From Polydactylus sextarius (lineage: Eukaryota > Chordata > Actinopteri > Polynemidae): a stretch of 64,000 nucleotides of DNA. Shown piece by piece: positions 34,923 to 53,984 of the stretch. A model generated the notes under the pieces. The model was not told where the DNA came from and ran no database searches. It saw nothing but the letters and a program-made list of their open reading frames with translations. The stretch is taken from assembly GCA_016801845.1 (NCBI GenBank), contig CM028931.1, positions 12,502,587 to 12,566,586 on the forward strand, given 5' to 3'. Both the position numbers and the translations under genes were made by a program. Numbering within the stretch: position 1 is the first letter of the stretch; every line of letters starts with the position of its first letter.

Positions 34923-36498
34923 ACTTTTATTAATGTTTATAAACAACCACAGTGGAGACTTTTCAAAATAAAAGCATCACTGAATCAGGTCTAATGTTTG
35001 TAACAAGTTAACGAGGAACCAGGACCAGGATTAGGATCAGGACCAGGACTAGGACTAGAACCAGGATTAGGATCAGGACCAGGACTAGGACTAGAACCAG
35101 GATTAGGATCAGGACCAGGACTAGAACCAGGATTAGGATCAGGACCAGGACTAGAACTAGGACCGGGACTAGAATCCAGATTAGGACTAGAACTAGAATC
35201 AGAACTAGGACCAAGACTAGAACTAGGACCAGGACTAGAACCAGGACCAGGACTGTGAAATGAGACTTGGCTCCAGAGTTGAAACATATTTAAAAACTTT
35301 ATTAGAAACAGAAACAGATCTGCTGTTGAACAGTTCCAGCATGGCTTCTCTTCTCAGGAGGAAGTGTGTGTATTGGTGTGTGTGTATCGTGTGTATCGGT
35401 GTGTGTATCGGTGTGTGTATCGTGTGTATTTACAGTCGTCTCTCTCAACCAGCTGTAGCAGAAACTCACCACATAGAAAAGAAGAGTTATGATACAACGG
35501 TACAAAGTCTCTTAGAAAATCTTATAAATCATCTTTACAGGCTGGAAAACGTCTCTGCGCCGGTCGTTTCCGTTACTCGTTTATTTTATTTACAAAACAA
35601 GAGGGAGGAGGGGGCGGAGCCACGGCGGAGGGGGCGGAGCCGTCGGTACCGAGCTCAGACGGTCGACGAATCAAGATCAACCAGGAAGTGATGAAACGTT
35701 TTGATTTCAAATTAAAATTAAGAAAATAAAACCACATTTTTATCATTTTTTTAAAAAGAAAAAAAAAAGTTGAATTTGATTTTAATTTTTAATTAATTAA
35801 AATATTTAAACGTCGTTTTTCCTGAGTCACATCGTCAAATTAAATGTTTTAAATTTGAAAAAATAAAAAATTAAAGACATTTTTATCGTTTCATTGACAC
35901 ACACACACATGCGCGCGCGCACACACACACACACACACTAATTATTTTACACAAAAAAAGTTTATTCTACAAACACTTCATTTTCGCTGCGACGTCAGAA
36001 ACTTTTTTTTTTTTTTTAGAATTTTTTTGTATTTTTGTTTGTTTGTGTTTGTTTTTACCAAAATAAAAACTCTGATTCTTTATAAAAAGAAAAAAAAAAA
36101 AACACATCACAGCAGGAAGTCGGAAACTTTTTTTGTTTGTTTGTTTTTTTAAATAAATAATATTTTCTTGTTTTTCTTTAAAAAATTCAAAAGAAGAAAA
36201 AAAAGAATAATTTGCATAATGAGTTTCGCTGCGTCAGGAATCAGTTTCCTGTCTCTGAGCTCGAGTACCGACGGCGCCGCCGAGGGGGCGTGGCTCGACA
36301 CACGGCGACGCTTTATCACATTTGGCTCCTGAAACAGGAAGTAAGTCCATGGGTGAGAGGGGGCGGGGCTAACGTCAGGCTGGAGCCTCCTCCTCCTCCT
36401 CGGAGACGTTCCCGTCAGCCGATCGGACGAGGGTCGAGGCCGGGGGAGGCGGGGCTTAGCAGGAGGAAGGAGAGGAGGCGGGGCCGGGTGGCGTGTCA
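34923..36498. other. timm9-arid4a convergent intergenic region and arid4a 3' UTR
   Basis: An (accagga/ttagga) degenerate hexamer array lies at about 35018-35255. From 35690 to 36200 the sequence is AT-rich with A and T homopolymers and a (CA)n tract near 35900-35938, consistent with arid4a 3' UTR. Minus-strand AATAAA at 35959-35964 is the best candidate arid4a poly(A) signal. Confidence 0.6.
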
Positions 36499-39400
36499 TC
36501 ACCTGCACTCCACGGCGACGGTGTTCTGAGTGGGCGACGCCGACGACGGACTCATCCCCGTGTCTGAGGAGCCGGACGATGTCGACGCCGTCGTATTGGA
36601 GACTGAAACAGAGACGAGATGATGTCATGATCATGTGACCAACTGGTCACCGAGTTGAAACGACGTCATCGACGCCATCTCCAGGGAGAGACGTCACCCC
36701 GGTGCGAGTATTTCCCAGCATGCCCCGCAGCTCTCACCTTCCCTCTCCTTCTTCTTGAGTCTCTTCCTGCGTCTGTCGATGGAGGCGACCTCCGACTTCA
36801 GCGTCATGTAGTACTTCCTGATCTCCTGCAGCTTCTCCTGCAGGAAGGAGATCCGCTCGCTGCTCGACATGTTGTCCAGCTCGTCTGCGGAGACAAACAC
36901 GGTTATAAACATGATGATGTCATGCGCTAGGGGGCGTGGCTCAGCGCGGAGGCGGCGGGGTTACCGAGCTGGAACGTCCACTTGTACGTGCGCTGCGGCG
37001 ACGGCAGGTTGTGTTTGTCTTTGTGAGACGACGGAGACGCGAGGCCGGGACACCGAGACTTGTGGGACTTGGACAGAGACGAGAGGCGGTACTGGTCCTC
37101 GCTGTCGCTGCTGTGACCTGGAGGGAGGGGGGAGGGGCTGGTCACGTGATCTACTGCATCATCAGAGTATGACGTCATCAGTGTGATGTGACCCACCTGC
37201 GCCGTTCTTCTCCACCTTTCCCGGCGTGTTCGGTCGCTTCTGATTTCGTTTCTGTTTCTTCGCCGTTGGACTCGAGTTGCAGTCGATGACGCGTTTCTGA
37301 CCTGAGGTCAAAGGTCACACGGGTTAGTCAGAGCTGAGTGGGCGGGGTCAGTGTGTGTGTGGGCGGAGTCAGTGTGGTCTTACCTCTGTCCTTATTCTCC
37401 TGCAGCGACAGCAGGGAGGTGGAGGAGGAGGAGGCGCTGGGGCTGGAGTCTCCCTCCTGTTCTGCTCCTCTCGCCGCTCCTCGCTCCTCCTCCTCGGCGG
37501 CGGGGGGGCGGAGCTCCTCGGGGCAGGGGGCGGAGCTGGGAGCGGCGGCCGGGAGGAAGGGCCGGACCTGAACCTGAACCTGAGTTTGTGAGAGTTGTGT
37601 GGTGTGGAGCGAGGGGAGGGAAGCGTGGAGGAGGAGGTGTGGCGGCGGGGGGGGCGGAGCCTGCGGCTGCTCCCTCATCATCAGGAGGAGGTGCTCGGCG
37701 GCGGGGGCGGGCTTGTCCTTGTCGTCAGGGTCGTCCAGGTCGACCTCGTGACAGACCAGCGTGTCGGGGTCGATCTGAGGCTCCAGCTCCTCGCCAGGGG
37801 CGGAACCTGCAGCCTCGGGGGCGGAGCCTGGCGCCGCGGCGTGCACCTCCGGCTCCGTCAGACGCTCCGTCACCTCCTTCTGCGTCTCCTCCGCTGGGCG
37901 AGGCCACTCTTCGCTCCTCCTCTCTGGTCTCAGCGGGGAGGAGAGGGGTTTAGGCGAGGAGGGGCGGAGCTTCTTGTCGGCCGCTCGCTGCTCTGCCGCT
38001 TTACGTTTGAGCGCGGCGCCGCCTCGCTCCTCCCCCTCCTCCTGCTCCTCCTCCTCCTCGGTGGCGGAGTCGGTGTCGGAGGCGGCGGGCGGCTCTGCGG
38101 GGAGGTGTTCCGTGGTGAGGCAGCGGAGGACGACCATCGGTTCGTCTTGTCTCTTCAGGACGCCGCGAGGAGGAGACGACAACGCGGCGGAATGGGCGGG
38201 GCTGGCGGCGTGGGCGGGGGAGGGGCTCGGCGTGCAAACGGGGGTTCTGGGAGGAGTTTCAGACCCCGCCTCCCTGAGGTTAGACCTGCGTCCTCTGGCT
38301 CTGGGGGAGGACAGAGGAGTGCAGCGCTCCTCCTCCTCCACCACCTCCTCCTGCTCCTTCTGCTCCTCTTCTTCTTCGGCGGCGAGGGGCGGAGTCACCT
38401 GCTGCTTATCAGGAGACGTGGTCACTTCCTGTCCTGGAGACGCCGTCTTCACCTCCTTGTCCTGAACCGGCAGCACGGCGGCGTCCACCGCAGGCTCCGC
38501 CCCCTGCTCCGCCTCCTCCTTCTCCGACTGGGTCGACACTTTCTCCTGATGCATGCTGGGACATGGTGGCGCGGCGGCCAGCGGCTGACCCTCCGTGACC
38601 GTGACGTCATTGACGACGGCGTCCTCGTTTGGCTCCTCCTTCACCACCTCCTCTTCCTCCTCTTCTTCCTCCTCCTCTTCCTCCTCCTCCTCCTGAGTGG
38701 GCGGGGCTTCGGCCCTCCCTCGCCACGGCGACGGCTTTTTATCGGGCGGATCCTCCGATTCGCTGTCGTCCGACGAGTTCCCAGAATCCTCTGCAGGGGG
38801 AGAGAGGCATGCTGGGTAAGACTGTGATGAGAGAAACAGGTGAAGGCGATGATGTTACTTTTCTCACCGATGGACGCTCGGTCCGAGTCGTACACGCCAG
38901 ACGTCCTCCTGGTCCGACGGCGAGGCGTGTCTGAGGACACACGTGGACAACACATCAACACACGCGTCAACACATCAACACACGCGTCAACACATCAACA
39001 CACACGCAGTGCGTCTTACTGTCTCCGTTGGACATGCTGGACGTGTCCGTCCTCCTGCCGTTGGCCCGCCCCTCGTTGCTCGGCGTCTTGGAGACGCTGC
39101 GTCCCGCTGAGCCGGTGGGCGTGGTCCTGATCTGAGGTCGGCCGCGCTTCGCCCCTGTCGGCTTCGCCGCCATCTTGTCTTCGTCTTTGTCCGCGTCGTC
39201 TTTGTTCTGCTGACATGGGTCACATGGGTTAGTCAGAGCTGAGTGGGCGGAGTCATGGGTTAGTGCTGAGGAGAAGAGACGACGGTCACGTGACCGCTTC
39301 CTGGTTACAACATGTGTTACTACCGTCGCCTAGCAACAGCTGATAACAGTTAGCGTGACGTGGCTCGTCCAGACATCTCTGCTAACGTTGTCGTCTCTTC

Positions 39401-42400
39401 ATGCTAACGATTAGCCACTTCAACTTGTCGGCCATGTTGGAAATGTGTGTGTGTGTGTGACTGATGAGCCCCGCCCCCTGGAGGACGCCTCACCTTCATC
39501 TTCTTCCTCTGTCTCTTCTTGGTTCCTTTCTCCACCGGCCAGATGATCCTGTCGGCCTTTACCCACTCGTCATACCTGAGGAGCACACGCAGCGTCAGGA
39601 CGCGGCTAGTGTGGTTAGCATGTTGCTGGCGTGTAGACATTGTGTAGTTAGTGTGTGGTAATAGTGCGGTTAGCATATGGTTAACGTGTTGTTAGCGTGT
39701 AGCTAGCGTGTGGCTGGTCTCTGACCTGACGTTCCAGCCGTAGTAGTGGACCAGGTAGAACTGTTCTCCGTTGTCCACGTCCGTCTTCTTGATGTGAGCC
39801 TCGTAGATCTTCTGGGTTTTTCCTCGACCGTATTTCACTCTGACCTTCGTCCCCGTCACAGAGTCTCCATCCTCCTCCTCCCCGCTCCTGACACACACAC
39901 ACACGTTAACCTGTGTGACCTCACCCAGCGGTGACATCATCACTGTGACATCATCACTAGTCTCACCTGTCTCCTCTCCTCCTCTCTGCCTCCTCCTCAT
40001 CGTCGTCCTCTTCGTCGTCCTCCTCTTCCTCAGAGCCTCTCTCCGAGTCGTCCATTCGTCTGTTGCTGCGTCTCCTCATCTCCCTCTGCTCCTCCCCGAG
40101 GTCTCCTCCTCCTCCTCCTCCTCTCTTAGTCGCCTCCCTCTCCATCTTCCCTACACACCTCCTCCTCCCCTGTAAACAAACACACACACACTCAGTCCTC
40201 CTCTTCCTCCTCCTCCTCCTGCTGCTCCTCCTCTTCCTCGACTCTCACCCTTGGAGACGAGTGACGCTCCTTCACCTCCTCCTTCTCACTCTCGCTTTCC
40301 GACTCCGCCTCCTCCCTCTTGTCGTCCACAGGCTCCACCTTCAACGGGGGCGAGGAGTGCTCCTTCAGCTCCGCCCCCGGTGTCTTGTGAGTTGCGGGAG
40401 CGGCGGCGGGCGGGCGGGGGTCGTTGTGGTGGATGGTCCTGAAGGTGATGGCGGCGGAGCGGCAGTACTCCTCGAACCCATACAGGTACCTGACGACACA
40501 GACCACCAGGATGATGTCACAGCGCCGCTGACATCGTCATGGCGACAGTGTGATGTGTGTGTGTGTGTGGTCTTACTTCCTGTACGCTGTCTTCACGTTG
40601 TAGGAAGCAGCAGAGTTCAGGACGGGGATCCCCAGGTCCATGTAGACCTGTTTCCACACGGTCCCAGACTCAATCTGACGATGGATTACAGCAGAGTCAG
40701 TCATTTGATATGTTGACATAAACAGATAAGTGCTGGACCAGGACCCGGACCTGGACCAGGACAGACTGGTGGACTGTCCTCACCTTGTGGCAGCCTCCAA
40801 GTTGGTAGACGAGTCTGAAGAGTTTGAAGAGGTTCAGGTCTTTGTAGCCGAGGACCGGAGGTTTGTTGATGGGAGTCCCTGAGAGACGGAAACACAGATG
40901 TCACGCACGCAGCAATGCATCTTGGGATACGTCGGACTGTCAGACCTGGTCACCTGATGAGGTCACATGACTCAGACTCACCTCTGTCCTCCATGAACTT
41001 GTAGAGCTGCTGCAGGAAATGGTCTCTCTCCTCAGGGTCTGGCTCCTCCTCCGGCTGCACACACACACACACCCGTTAGCATGTCAACACACACACGTTA
41101 GCATGTCAACACACACACACACACGTTAGCATGTCATCACACACACACACACCTCCTCCTTTATGTGCTTCTTCTTCTTCTTCTCGTCTTCGTCGTCCTC
41201 GTCTTCATCCGTCTCCTTCTCGTCGTCGTCGTCTTCGTCATCGCTGGAGGACGAGTCCAGGATCTGACTCATGTCCATCTTCCACACGTCTGGGACCTCC
41301 CTGTTCTTCAGGAACATCTGGGCTGCTTCTAACCCTGAGGAGGAGGAGGAGTTAAAGGGGTCAGCTTAGCTGTGGCCCGGCCCCGGTGCATTGTGGGTGT
41401 TGTAGTGTCTCACCTCTCCTGTTGGAGAACTCTGACTTGGTGATGCTGACGGAGTTGAGGGCGTGGACGTGTCTCCTCGCCACCGTGTGGCTGCAGGACC
41501 AGACATAGAGACGATCAGTTATTGATCAGGTTGTTGATCAGTTACTGATCACAGATCAACGATCAATGAACAAAACTACTCACAACTTAGAGTCGCTGAA
41601 CGATCGAACCAGACACTGATCCTTCTTCACCACCAGCTCATCGTTACAGCTCGGAGACACCACCTGCAGGACGGACACGGTCATGTGACGCGCTGGTCAT
41701 GTGACGCGCTCATCGTATGTGTGTGTGTGTGTGTGTGTGTGTAGTCACCAGAGCCAGGAAGCTGCTCGGCTCCTCCTCCGTCTCGATGCTGCAGACTTTC
41801 CCCAACAACTCATCGTTGAGTCTCCTCCTGTCCTCCTCCTCATCCTCACTGGACGAAGACTCGTTGTCCTCGTCAGCCCTGAGACACAGAGACAGACAGT
41901 TAGTCCAGGACATCGTCCAGGGTCCGGGACGTCCGCCACGTGTCTCTGGTTCCAGGTTAGAAACTCACACAGCCTGAGACGAGCGGCGTCCTCCTCTGTT
42001 GGACTTCTTCCCGATGACCGGGGTCCCAAAATGCTCCGGGTTGGTCAGCGGCAGCTGGTCCAACGTCTGCCGGGGAACACGTGTAGTTTAATGATGTGGT
42101 GGAAGGACACGGGTCTATAAAGTAGTCCCTCCTTCCTCTATGTGTGACTCACCTCACTCTCTGCAAAATGTCTCTCTCCCTTCAGACACAGAGACGTCCT
42201 GCGCAGCGTCTTCTCGTCTCCGTCGTCAAACACTGACACAAACACACAGAAGATGATGACATCATCACTGCAGCCTGGCGCCAACCACAGCGTGGCTCGC
42301 ATGTCACATGACACGTGTCACCGATGGGTGGCGCTAATAAACACTAATATCAGCACGCTAACATGCTAACGATTCAAAATATTTACCAGCTTGGACTGTT

Positions 42401-44359
42401 ACTGTGATAACACGCTAACGTTAGCAGATTAGCGTATTAGCACGCTAACATTAGTGTGGAGACTCACCCACAGTGTAGAGACTGGCGTCGGTCAGTTTAC
42501 TGATGACGGCTTCGCTGGATAAACCTTCACTGGTCTTCACCTCGACCGTTGAACCGACCTGAACAGACACAGACGGTTGTTAAGAAGAATCAGATTCAAT
42601 AAAACTTTGTTTTAAAAGTAAAAGTCGACATCTTGAGGAGGAAACACTTGTTAAAACGTCGTGTGACTTCTCACCCTCAGAGGTCCTTTGACCTGGTCGT
42701 CCTGAACCACCTGGGACGTACTTTCACCTTTTAGAGTCACCTGATGGACGAGGAGGAAGAGACGAAGACACGGACACAGAGACGCGTCCTGTTTACATCA
42801 CACGCATCATAAACGTCACGTAAGCAGCGATGCATCCTGGGACGTGTTTGTGTGAACCAACAGCTGTGACCTGAACCAGCTGTTCTCATTATTCTGACGA
42901 TGAAACTGGTTCAGAAGATTCAGGTTTTCACTTCTCATCAATTTAAAACGACGACACGATCAACGTGAGCGATCAAAACAAGCGCTGGAGCAGCTGCTGT
43001 CGCCTCAGAGACCGTCTCACATGACCGGGTCACGTGACCCGTCACATCCGAGGCTCGACTGGCAGCCGATTGGTCAGACAGCCAAGAGAAGCGGTGACAT
43101 CACGTGATGTCATCAGCTCGTAGAGCGAAACCTTTTCTCAGCATCGTCACTCAATCATCAGTCGCATGTTAACGACACCTCCCATGATGCATCGCTGCGC
43201 TCATGAACGCTTGGTTCGTTAACTGTGACGACAGCAGTCGAGGAAGTTTTTCTTACCTTCACCTTCACCATTCGTTTCACAGTCTTGATCTTGGCCTCGC
43301 AGAAGGCTCCTCTGTACTTGGCACTGACATCGGTCCCCACTGTCAGGTAGGCAGGCTCGTCTGCTGCCTGAAAACACACACACACTCGTCACACACACTC
43401 CCCCAGCATGCCCTGCAGCAGCACACGCTGACGGACGTGTTTGTGTCTAGTCTGCAGAAGAGTTAGCGGCTAATGTTAGCAACAGACAAACAGGTTTGTG
43501 ATGTTTTGTTTGTTGTCAGATTTTTAAAAAGCGCCTGACTTCGGTCGTAGTTTGTAGCTGTGATGAAGATGAAGATGAAGACGCATCACCAGGTCGACCT
43601 CGTGTCACATGACGTTTCTAAACACGTTTCACCACGTGTGACAACATCAGCTGCGTCTGTTCAACCGTTTAACAACACGACAAACGTCTGAGACTCCGTT
43701 TTTAAAGTTTCCGGTCGACCGGAGCAACGTGGACGTGACGTTTGCTCCTGAAGCTGAAACATCTGAGTCTGAGACGTCGACTGATTTAATAACGAAACAT
43801 CGACTGATCATTTATGATCGGCAAATAGAAGCGCAGCTTGTGGGTGACATCACTCTGAACGTGACAATAATAATCTGTGAAGTTTCATCGAGGCGTTAAA
43901 GAGAAAACGTTGGAACAAACGGGTTCAGTTTAGAGTTTAGTTGATAAAGGTTTTAGTTTTTAAACTGCTGCGACTTTAACCAACTAACTCTTCTTCTTCT
44001 GGATCATTTCAACTTTAGTTTCATGTGGAGAAGTGAAGTGAAACTGAGATGAAACTAGATAAACAACAAGCTCAGTTTCGTGTTGAACCTTTAGACCTTT
44101 AATCAATCACTGCTGTAGTTGACCAGAGGTAATATTCATCAATCACAGCTACAGCTGATCAGTATTATCTGTACCAGCTGAATAAATAAATAAAAACAGA
44201 AAACAAACACACAGGATGTGGTCTGGTAGAAACTCTGACACAATGAAAACAGTCTGGTCTAGTCTGAACTGAGCTGGACTAGGATCAGGACCAGGACCAG
44301 TAGGTGAACTGGATCCATCTGGATCTAGTTTGTGTCGCAGGTCAAACACTCACCTTCAT
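36499..44359 (-). CDS. arid4a: AT-rich interaction domain-containing protein 4A (RB-binding protein 1), 24 coding exons
   Basis: Exons are 44354-44359, 43257-43367, 42675-42740, 42468-42558, 42153-42232, 41969-42066, 41749-41878, 41584-41663, 41414-41490, 41153-41334, 40982-41054, 40784-40878, 40577-40674, 40249-40489, 39967-40169, 39726-39887, 39494-39575, 39020-39209, 38868-38930, 37384-38790, 37197-37301, 36965-37117, 36738-36884 and 36499-36602, giving about 1347 aa. ARID4A is a nuclear repressor that tethers SIN3-HDAC complexes to RB. N-terminal Tudor/RBB1NT blocks lead to the ARID (exons 11-14, [20 protein letters not shown] to RKYLYGFEEYCRS). The chromo-barrel follows (exons 16-17, GTKVRVKYGRGKTQKIYEA .. 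[20 protein letters not shown]). The LxCxE RB-binding motif is in exon 20 (TLVCHEVDLDD). The conserved C-terminus includes YKWTFQL, ERISFLQEKLQEIRKYYMTL and VAVECR. Exon 1 codes only Met-Lys. Confidence 0.96.
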
Positions 44360-44427
44360 CGTTACGGCTCAGTGAGGGAGTCCAGCTCGAAGGACTGAGG
44401 ACACTGGAAGACACAGAGGACGAGTTA

Positions 44428-44466
<39 letters not shown>

Positions 44467-45430
44467 CTGAGCTGCTGGATTAATGCTAAGCTAACAGCTA
44501 GCCTCCACACTCGGGCATTCTTGTGCTCGGTGCAGCCACCCCCCTCCCCCCGCCCCCTCCCTGCCCGGATCAGATCAAATATGTGGCACCAACATCTCAC
44601 TAACTCCGCCAGCAGCCATTACCGACACCGACCGGTTCACCGCCGGTTCCCCGGTGCTCTGGAGGTGAAATGTCGGGCTGTGTGTGTGTGTGTCGGCGGC
44701 GGAGCAGGACGAGCCGCTTCCCGCTCCAGCTCCTCTGAGTCACGTCGCCATCACAGCTCGCCATGTCAGCTCCGCTAGCTCGGCTAACTTTACCTCCTCC
44801 TGCCGCCGCCGCTCGGTCCGGACCGTCCGCTAGCACCGAGGCTCCTGCACCGGAGGCCCGCCGCCTCGACACCGGGACCCGACGCCAACAAAGTCCGACT
44901 AACGGTCGCTTCCTCCCGCAACAGCGGCGGCTTCACTCTCCGGTCCCACGGAGCTAAATTTAGCTAGTTAGCTAACTAGCTAACTCAACTAGCTAGTTTG
45001 GCGATTTAAACCGTCTCACACACACACACCGGCACCGTGAGGACGACAAACTTAAGTTTTACTCAGAACCGGAGCTTGAACGTGTCAGTCGACGGAACCA
45101 GGAAGGAAAATAAAAGTGTGGAGGATTTATTTATTTAATAAGTGTCTGTTCCACAAAGGCTTCACATTTCTTCACTGTAAAAAAACAAGCCGCTGCCGCT
45201 GCCATTCAATCCGGAGCCCGCTCGGTGCTACCGCGGCCGCCCGGACCCCTCCCGGCCGCTCCACCCGCCTCCCGCTCCCCGATCGACCGATCGTTTCCCC
45301 CGGTAAAAGTTTTAGTCGGTGCTCGGGGCAGAACACGGAGGTTTTTTGATACTTACATACGCGGCCGCGGCTGCTTCCCGTCTCCGCTGCGAAGCGATTC
45401 ACGAACAACAAGCTGTTGAGCCCGAGCTCT
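44360..45430 (-). promoter_or_regulatory. arid4a 5' leader with putative noncoding first exon
   Basis: The ATG exon carries only six coding bases. Upstream, a strong donor (gtaagt, plus-strand acttac 45351-45356) ends a GC-rich segment that begins near 45430. This is a likely noncoding first exon whose intron would run to just above 44359. (CA)n lies at 44432-44463. ORFs in this stretch have no family support. Confidence 0.5.
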
Positions 45431-45439
45431 GTTTCCCGG

Positions 45440-45695
45440 CACGCGATTGGCTGCGCTGACAGCGGTGGTTCCGACGACGAAATCTGATTGGTCGAGCTAG
45501 TTCTCGTTTTTAATAGGTAGACCTCTACTGACGTCGCTATTGGTCGATACGAACGCGGCGCCACGAGGGAAATGACGGCATCGGCTGCGCCGTCGTCCAA
45601 TCAGAGACGGTCCTGGCAGAAAAAACCCGCCACTCGAGATCACTATTGGTCTCGCGCGTTTTGTTCCCAGCAGCGGCGCGTCGCTATTGGCTGAG
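45440..45695 (-). promoter_or_regulatory. Cluster of six CCAAT boxes, probable arid4a promoter
   Basis: ATTGG on the plus strand at 45446, 45487, 45539, 45645 and 45686, and CCAAT at 45597, are spaced 41-58 bp apart in GC-rich sequence just upstream of the putative first exon. Phased CCAAT boxes of this type bind NF-Y in cell-cycle and housekeeping promoters. Confidence 0.65.
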
Positions 45696-47049
45696 CGGCT
45701 TCCTTGTCCGTACGGAAGCCCCGCCCCCGATACGTGCTGGACATTTGCAAACCGAACTCCATTCAAAAATCCTTAAAGTTAAAACCACCGTGTTTACCGA
45801 ACAAACCCGAGTAAAATACACAAAACAAGTCTCTACATTTTAAAAAACGTCACGATTATCAACACACCTGTTCATGAAACATCAGTTTATTTACTCCACA
45901 TCGATATAGTTTCATATGTTTGTGTGTAACACCGCGGCGTTTCGATCAGAGCGAGTGGCCCAGAATACCCGGAAAGACGAGTCAAACACTGCGTTAAAGT
46001 TGTGTTTCTGCTCATCTTAACGATGCTTGTCGGACGACATGTGCGCCGAAGTGAAGGAGGATTGTTGTGATTTAAACTGAGTTTGTATTTGTATTTATTC
46101 ATTGTCAATAACTCTCTGTTGACCGCTGTGAACCTTAAATTGACCGTTTTTTAAACGTAGTTTGGCGATGCGGTTTCCAAACGTGAGACGTCACGTATGA
46201 GGCTTCGTGTTGAAGCGGACTCCACAACAAACCGTCGACTCGTGTTTATTTAACGGAACGAACCGTTAACGAGCGGGATGCACGTGGACGGTGATCAACG
46301 ATTCACCGGGAAAATCACGGAAACAACAAACAAACGGAGTTTTTATTAGATGAACACGGGTCGGTGTTTGTGGCGCCGTTTGTGAAAACTGGGGAGTGGG
46401 CGGGGACAACGACGCGTTTACGTAACAGGATCAGAGTGACGACACGGCCATATATGTCCACTTCCTGTTCGGATCACGGAGGTTATTTCTACACAACAAA
46501 GACACGAACAACAGCTGGCGACACAGGTGAAGACCTGACCCCAGACCTGACCCGGTACTAACCCCGGACTGAGCCCGGACCCACGGGACCACAGGTCGGA
46601 GGACCCGGTCTGGATCCTGGAGATATTTATTATAATAAAGGACAAGTGTTTACAGTAATAAAAAGTTCTGTGTGTTTAACAGTTGATTTACTGTTTGACT
46701 GGTCTGTCAGAGTCCTGGTCTGTCAGAGTCCTGGTCTGTCTTTCTGAGACCTGGTGTGCCAGAGTCCTGGTCTGTCAGGGTCCTGGTCTGTCAGAGATAA
46801 GTGATCAGCAGGATACTGATCAATACAGTAGATTTATCACCGTTCAGATGTTTCTTTATATAAATTAAAGGTGAATAACATCGATCAGTTACAACAAACA
46901 GACGAAAACAACATGTGACTTTATTATTTTTTTTATTTATTTATTTACTTGTCAAATCTTTAATTTCATCAAACTGAAAAAAACAAACTGACTGAATGTT
47001 CATCAACTAGAAAATATAAAAAAAGAAGCAGATGAAGAAGAACATGTTG
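45696..47049. other. arid4a upstream sequence and psma3 3' UTR
   Basis: No coding exon is recognised. Overlapping minus-strand AATAAA hexamers at about 46928-46946 lie some 110 nt beyond the psma3 stop codon and are its likely poly(A) signals. Several gtcctggtctgtcagag units (46700-46795) form a short degenerate repeat. Confidence 0.55.
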
Positions 47050-52858
<5,809 letters not shown>

Positions 52859-52960
52859 TTTAACTCCAACTGTGGCTCCACTGCGCCGCTGTCTGCCGGA
52901 AACTGTCACAACAAAAGCACGAACGAGCCACTTCCGCTTAAGACCTTCACAATAAAAGCA
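52859..52960 (-). promoter_or_regulatory. psma3 promoter with ETS core
   Basis: acttccgc at 52930-52937 (ETS core cggaagt on the coding strand) stands about 75 bp upstream of the ATG. It is followed at about 9 bp spacing by cttcacaataaaagc. The same composite occurs upstream of dact1. Confidence 0.55.
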
Positions 52961-53911
52961 CAACGGAAAAAGGTGGAAACACGTGATTTTTAATAATTAA
53001 TATTTATGTGGTATGATTTTATCTTTCGACGTTAAGACGTCATAAACTACAGCTTTGAGTTTGACGTCAACTGGAAGTGTCAGATTAAAATTTTTATTAT
53101 GTTAAACAAACAAAAAATTATTTCATGTTGTTAATGTTTGTCAACTTGTTGCTGCAGTTTGTTAAAAAAATAAACACCACCGAAGAAGAAAGACTGCGGA
53201 ATGACGTCAGCACGTCAAACCACGTGACGTTTTAATAAAGTAACGTCAGATTTTTTTAAGTTTATAGTTTGACTTGTTTTTTTAAAATCAACATTGTTTT
53301 TAATATTTCATGTTTCATTGTTTATTTCCGGGTTTTGTTGTGACGTCATCAGCGTCGTTTCACCTCATTAACTCTTCACACAGAAACTTTTTAAGAAAAG
53401 TGTCCGTAAAGTTTTATTCAGTCTCATTATGACCAGCGGCGGTTTATTTACGTTACACCTCTTGTTGTTGTTGTTGTTGTTTATTTCAGTTTCATCACGT
53501 CTCCACCTTGAATCTTTAATGGAAGCTTTGGTCACATAAGAGTGAAAAAACATTCGTATACAGTGCACTTTAAAAAAAAGAAAAAGAAAGAAAGAAAGAA
53601 AAAGAAAAAGAAACATTTTGATTCTGTGATTTTTTTCTTTTTTAAACTTTTACAATAAAATCAAAGAGACGTTAAGGCAAAGACTGAAGCTGGAACCAAA
53701 CATGACGAGACAAAGTAACCCGAGCTACAGTTAGTGATGAAGATGATGACGATGATGAAGATTAGCGTTCATTAGGTAACTAATACAAACATGTACAAGG
53801 CTTTTTACTTAGTGACATTAACTTTAATAAGAACGGGAACCGAGAGCTGGACTGAAAACGCCGTCACACAGCAGCAGCACAGGAAGTTCACCGCCACAAT
53901 AAAACCACGCC

Positions 53912-53984
<73 letters not shown>

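Noticed and set aside
37351..38827. Plus-strand ORFs up to 410 codons opposite arid4a exon 20
   Set aside because: They are antisense shadow of an acidic, GC-rich exon; composition (RRRG, LLLLL) mirrors GAG/CTC codons.
44763..44957. 64-codon plus ORF upstream of arid4a (MSAPLARLTLPP)
   Set aside because: It is GC-rich promoter/5' UTR sequence with no homology and no downstream splice partner.
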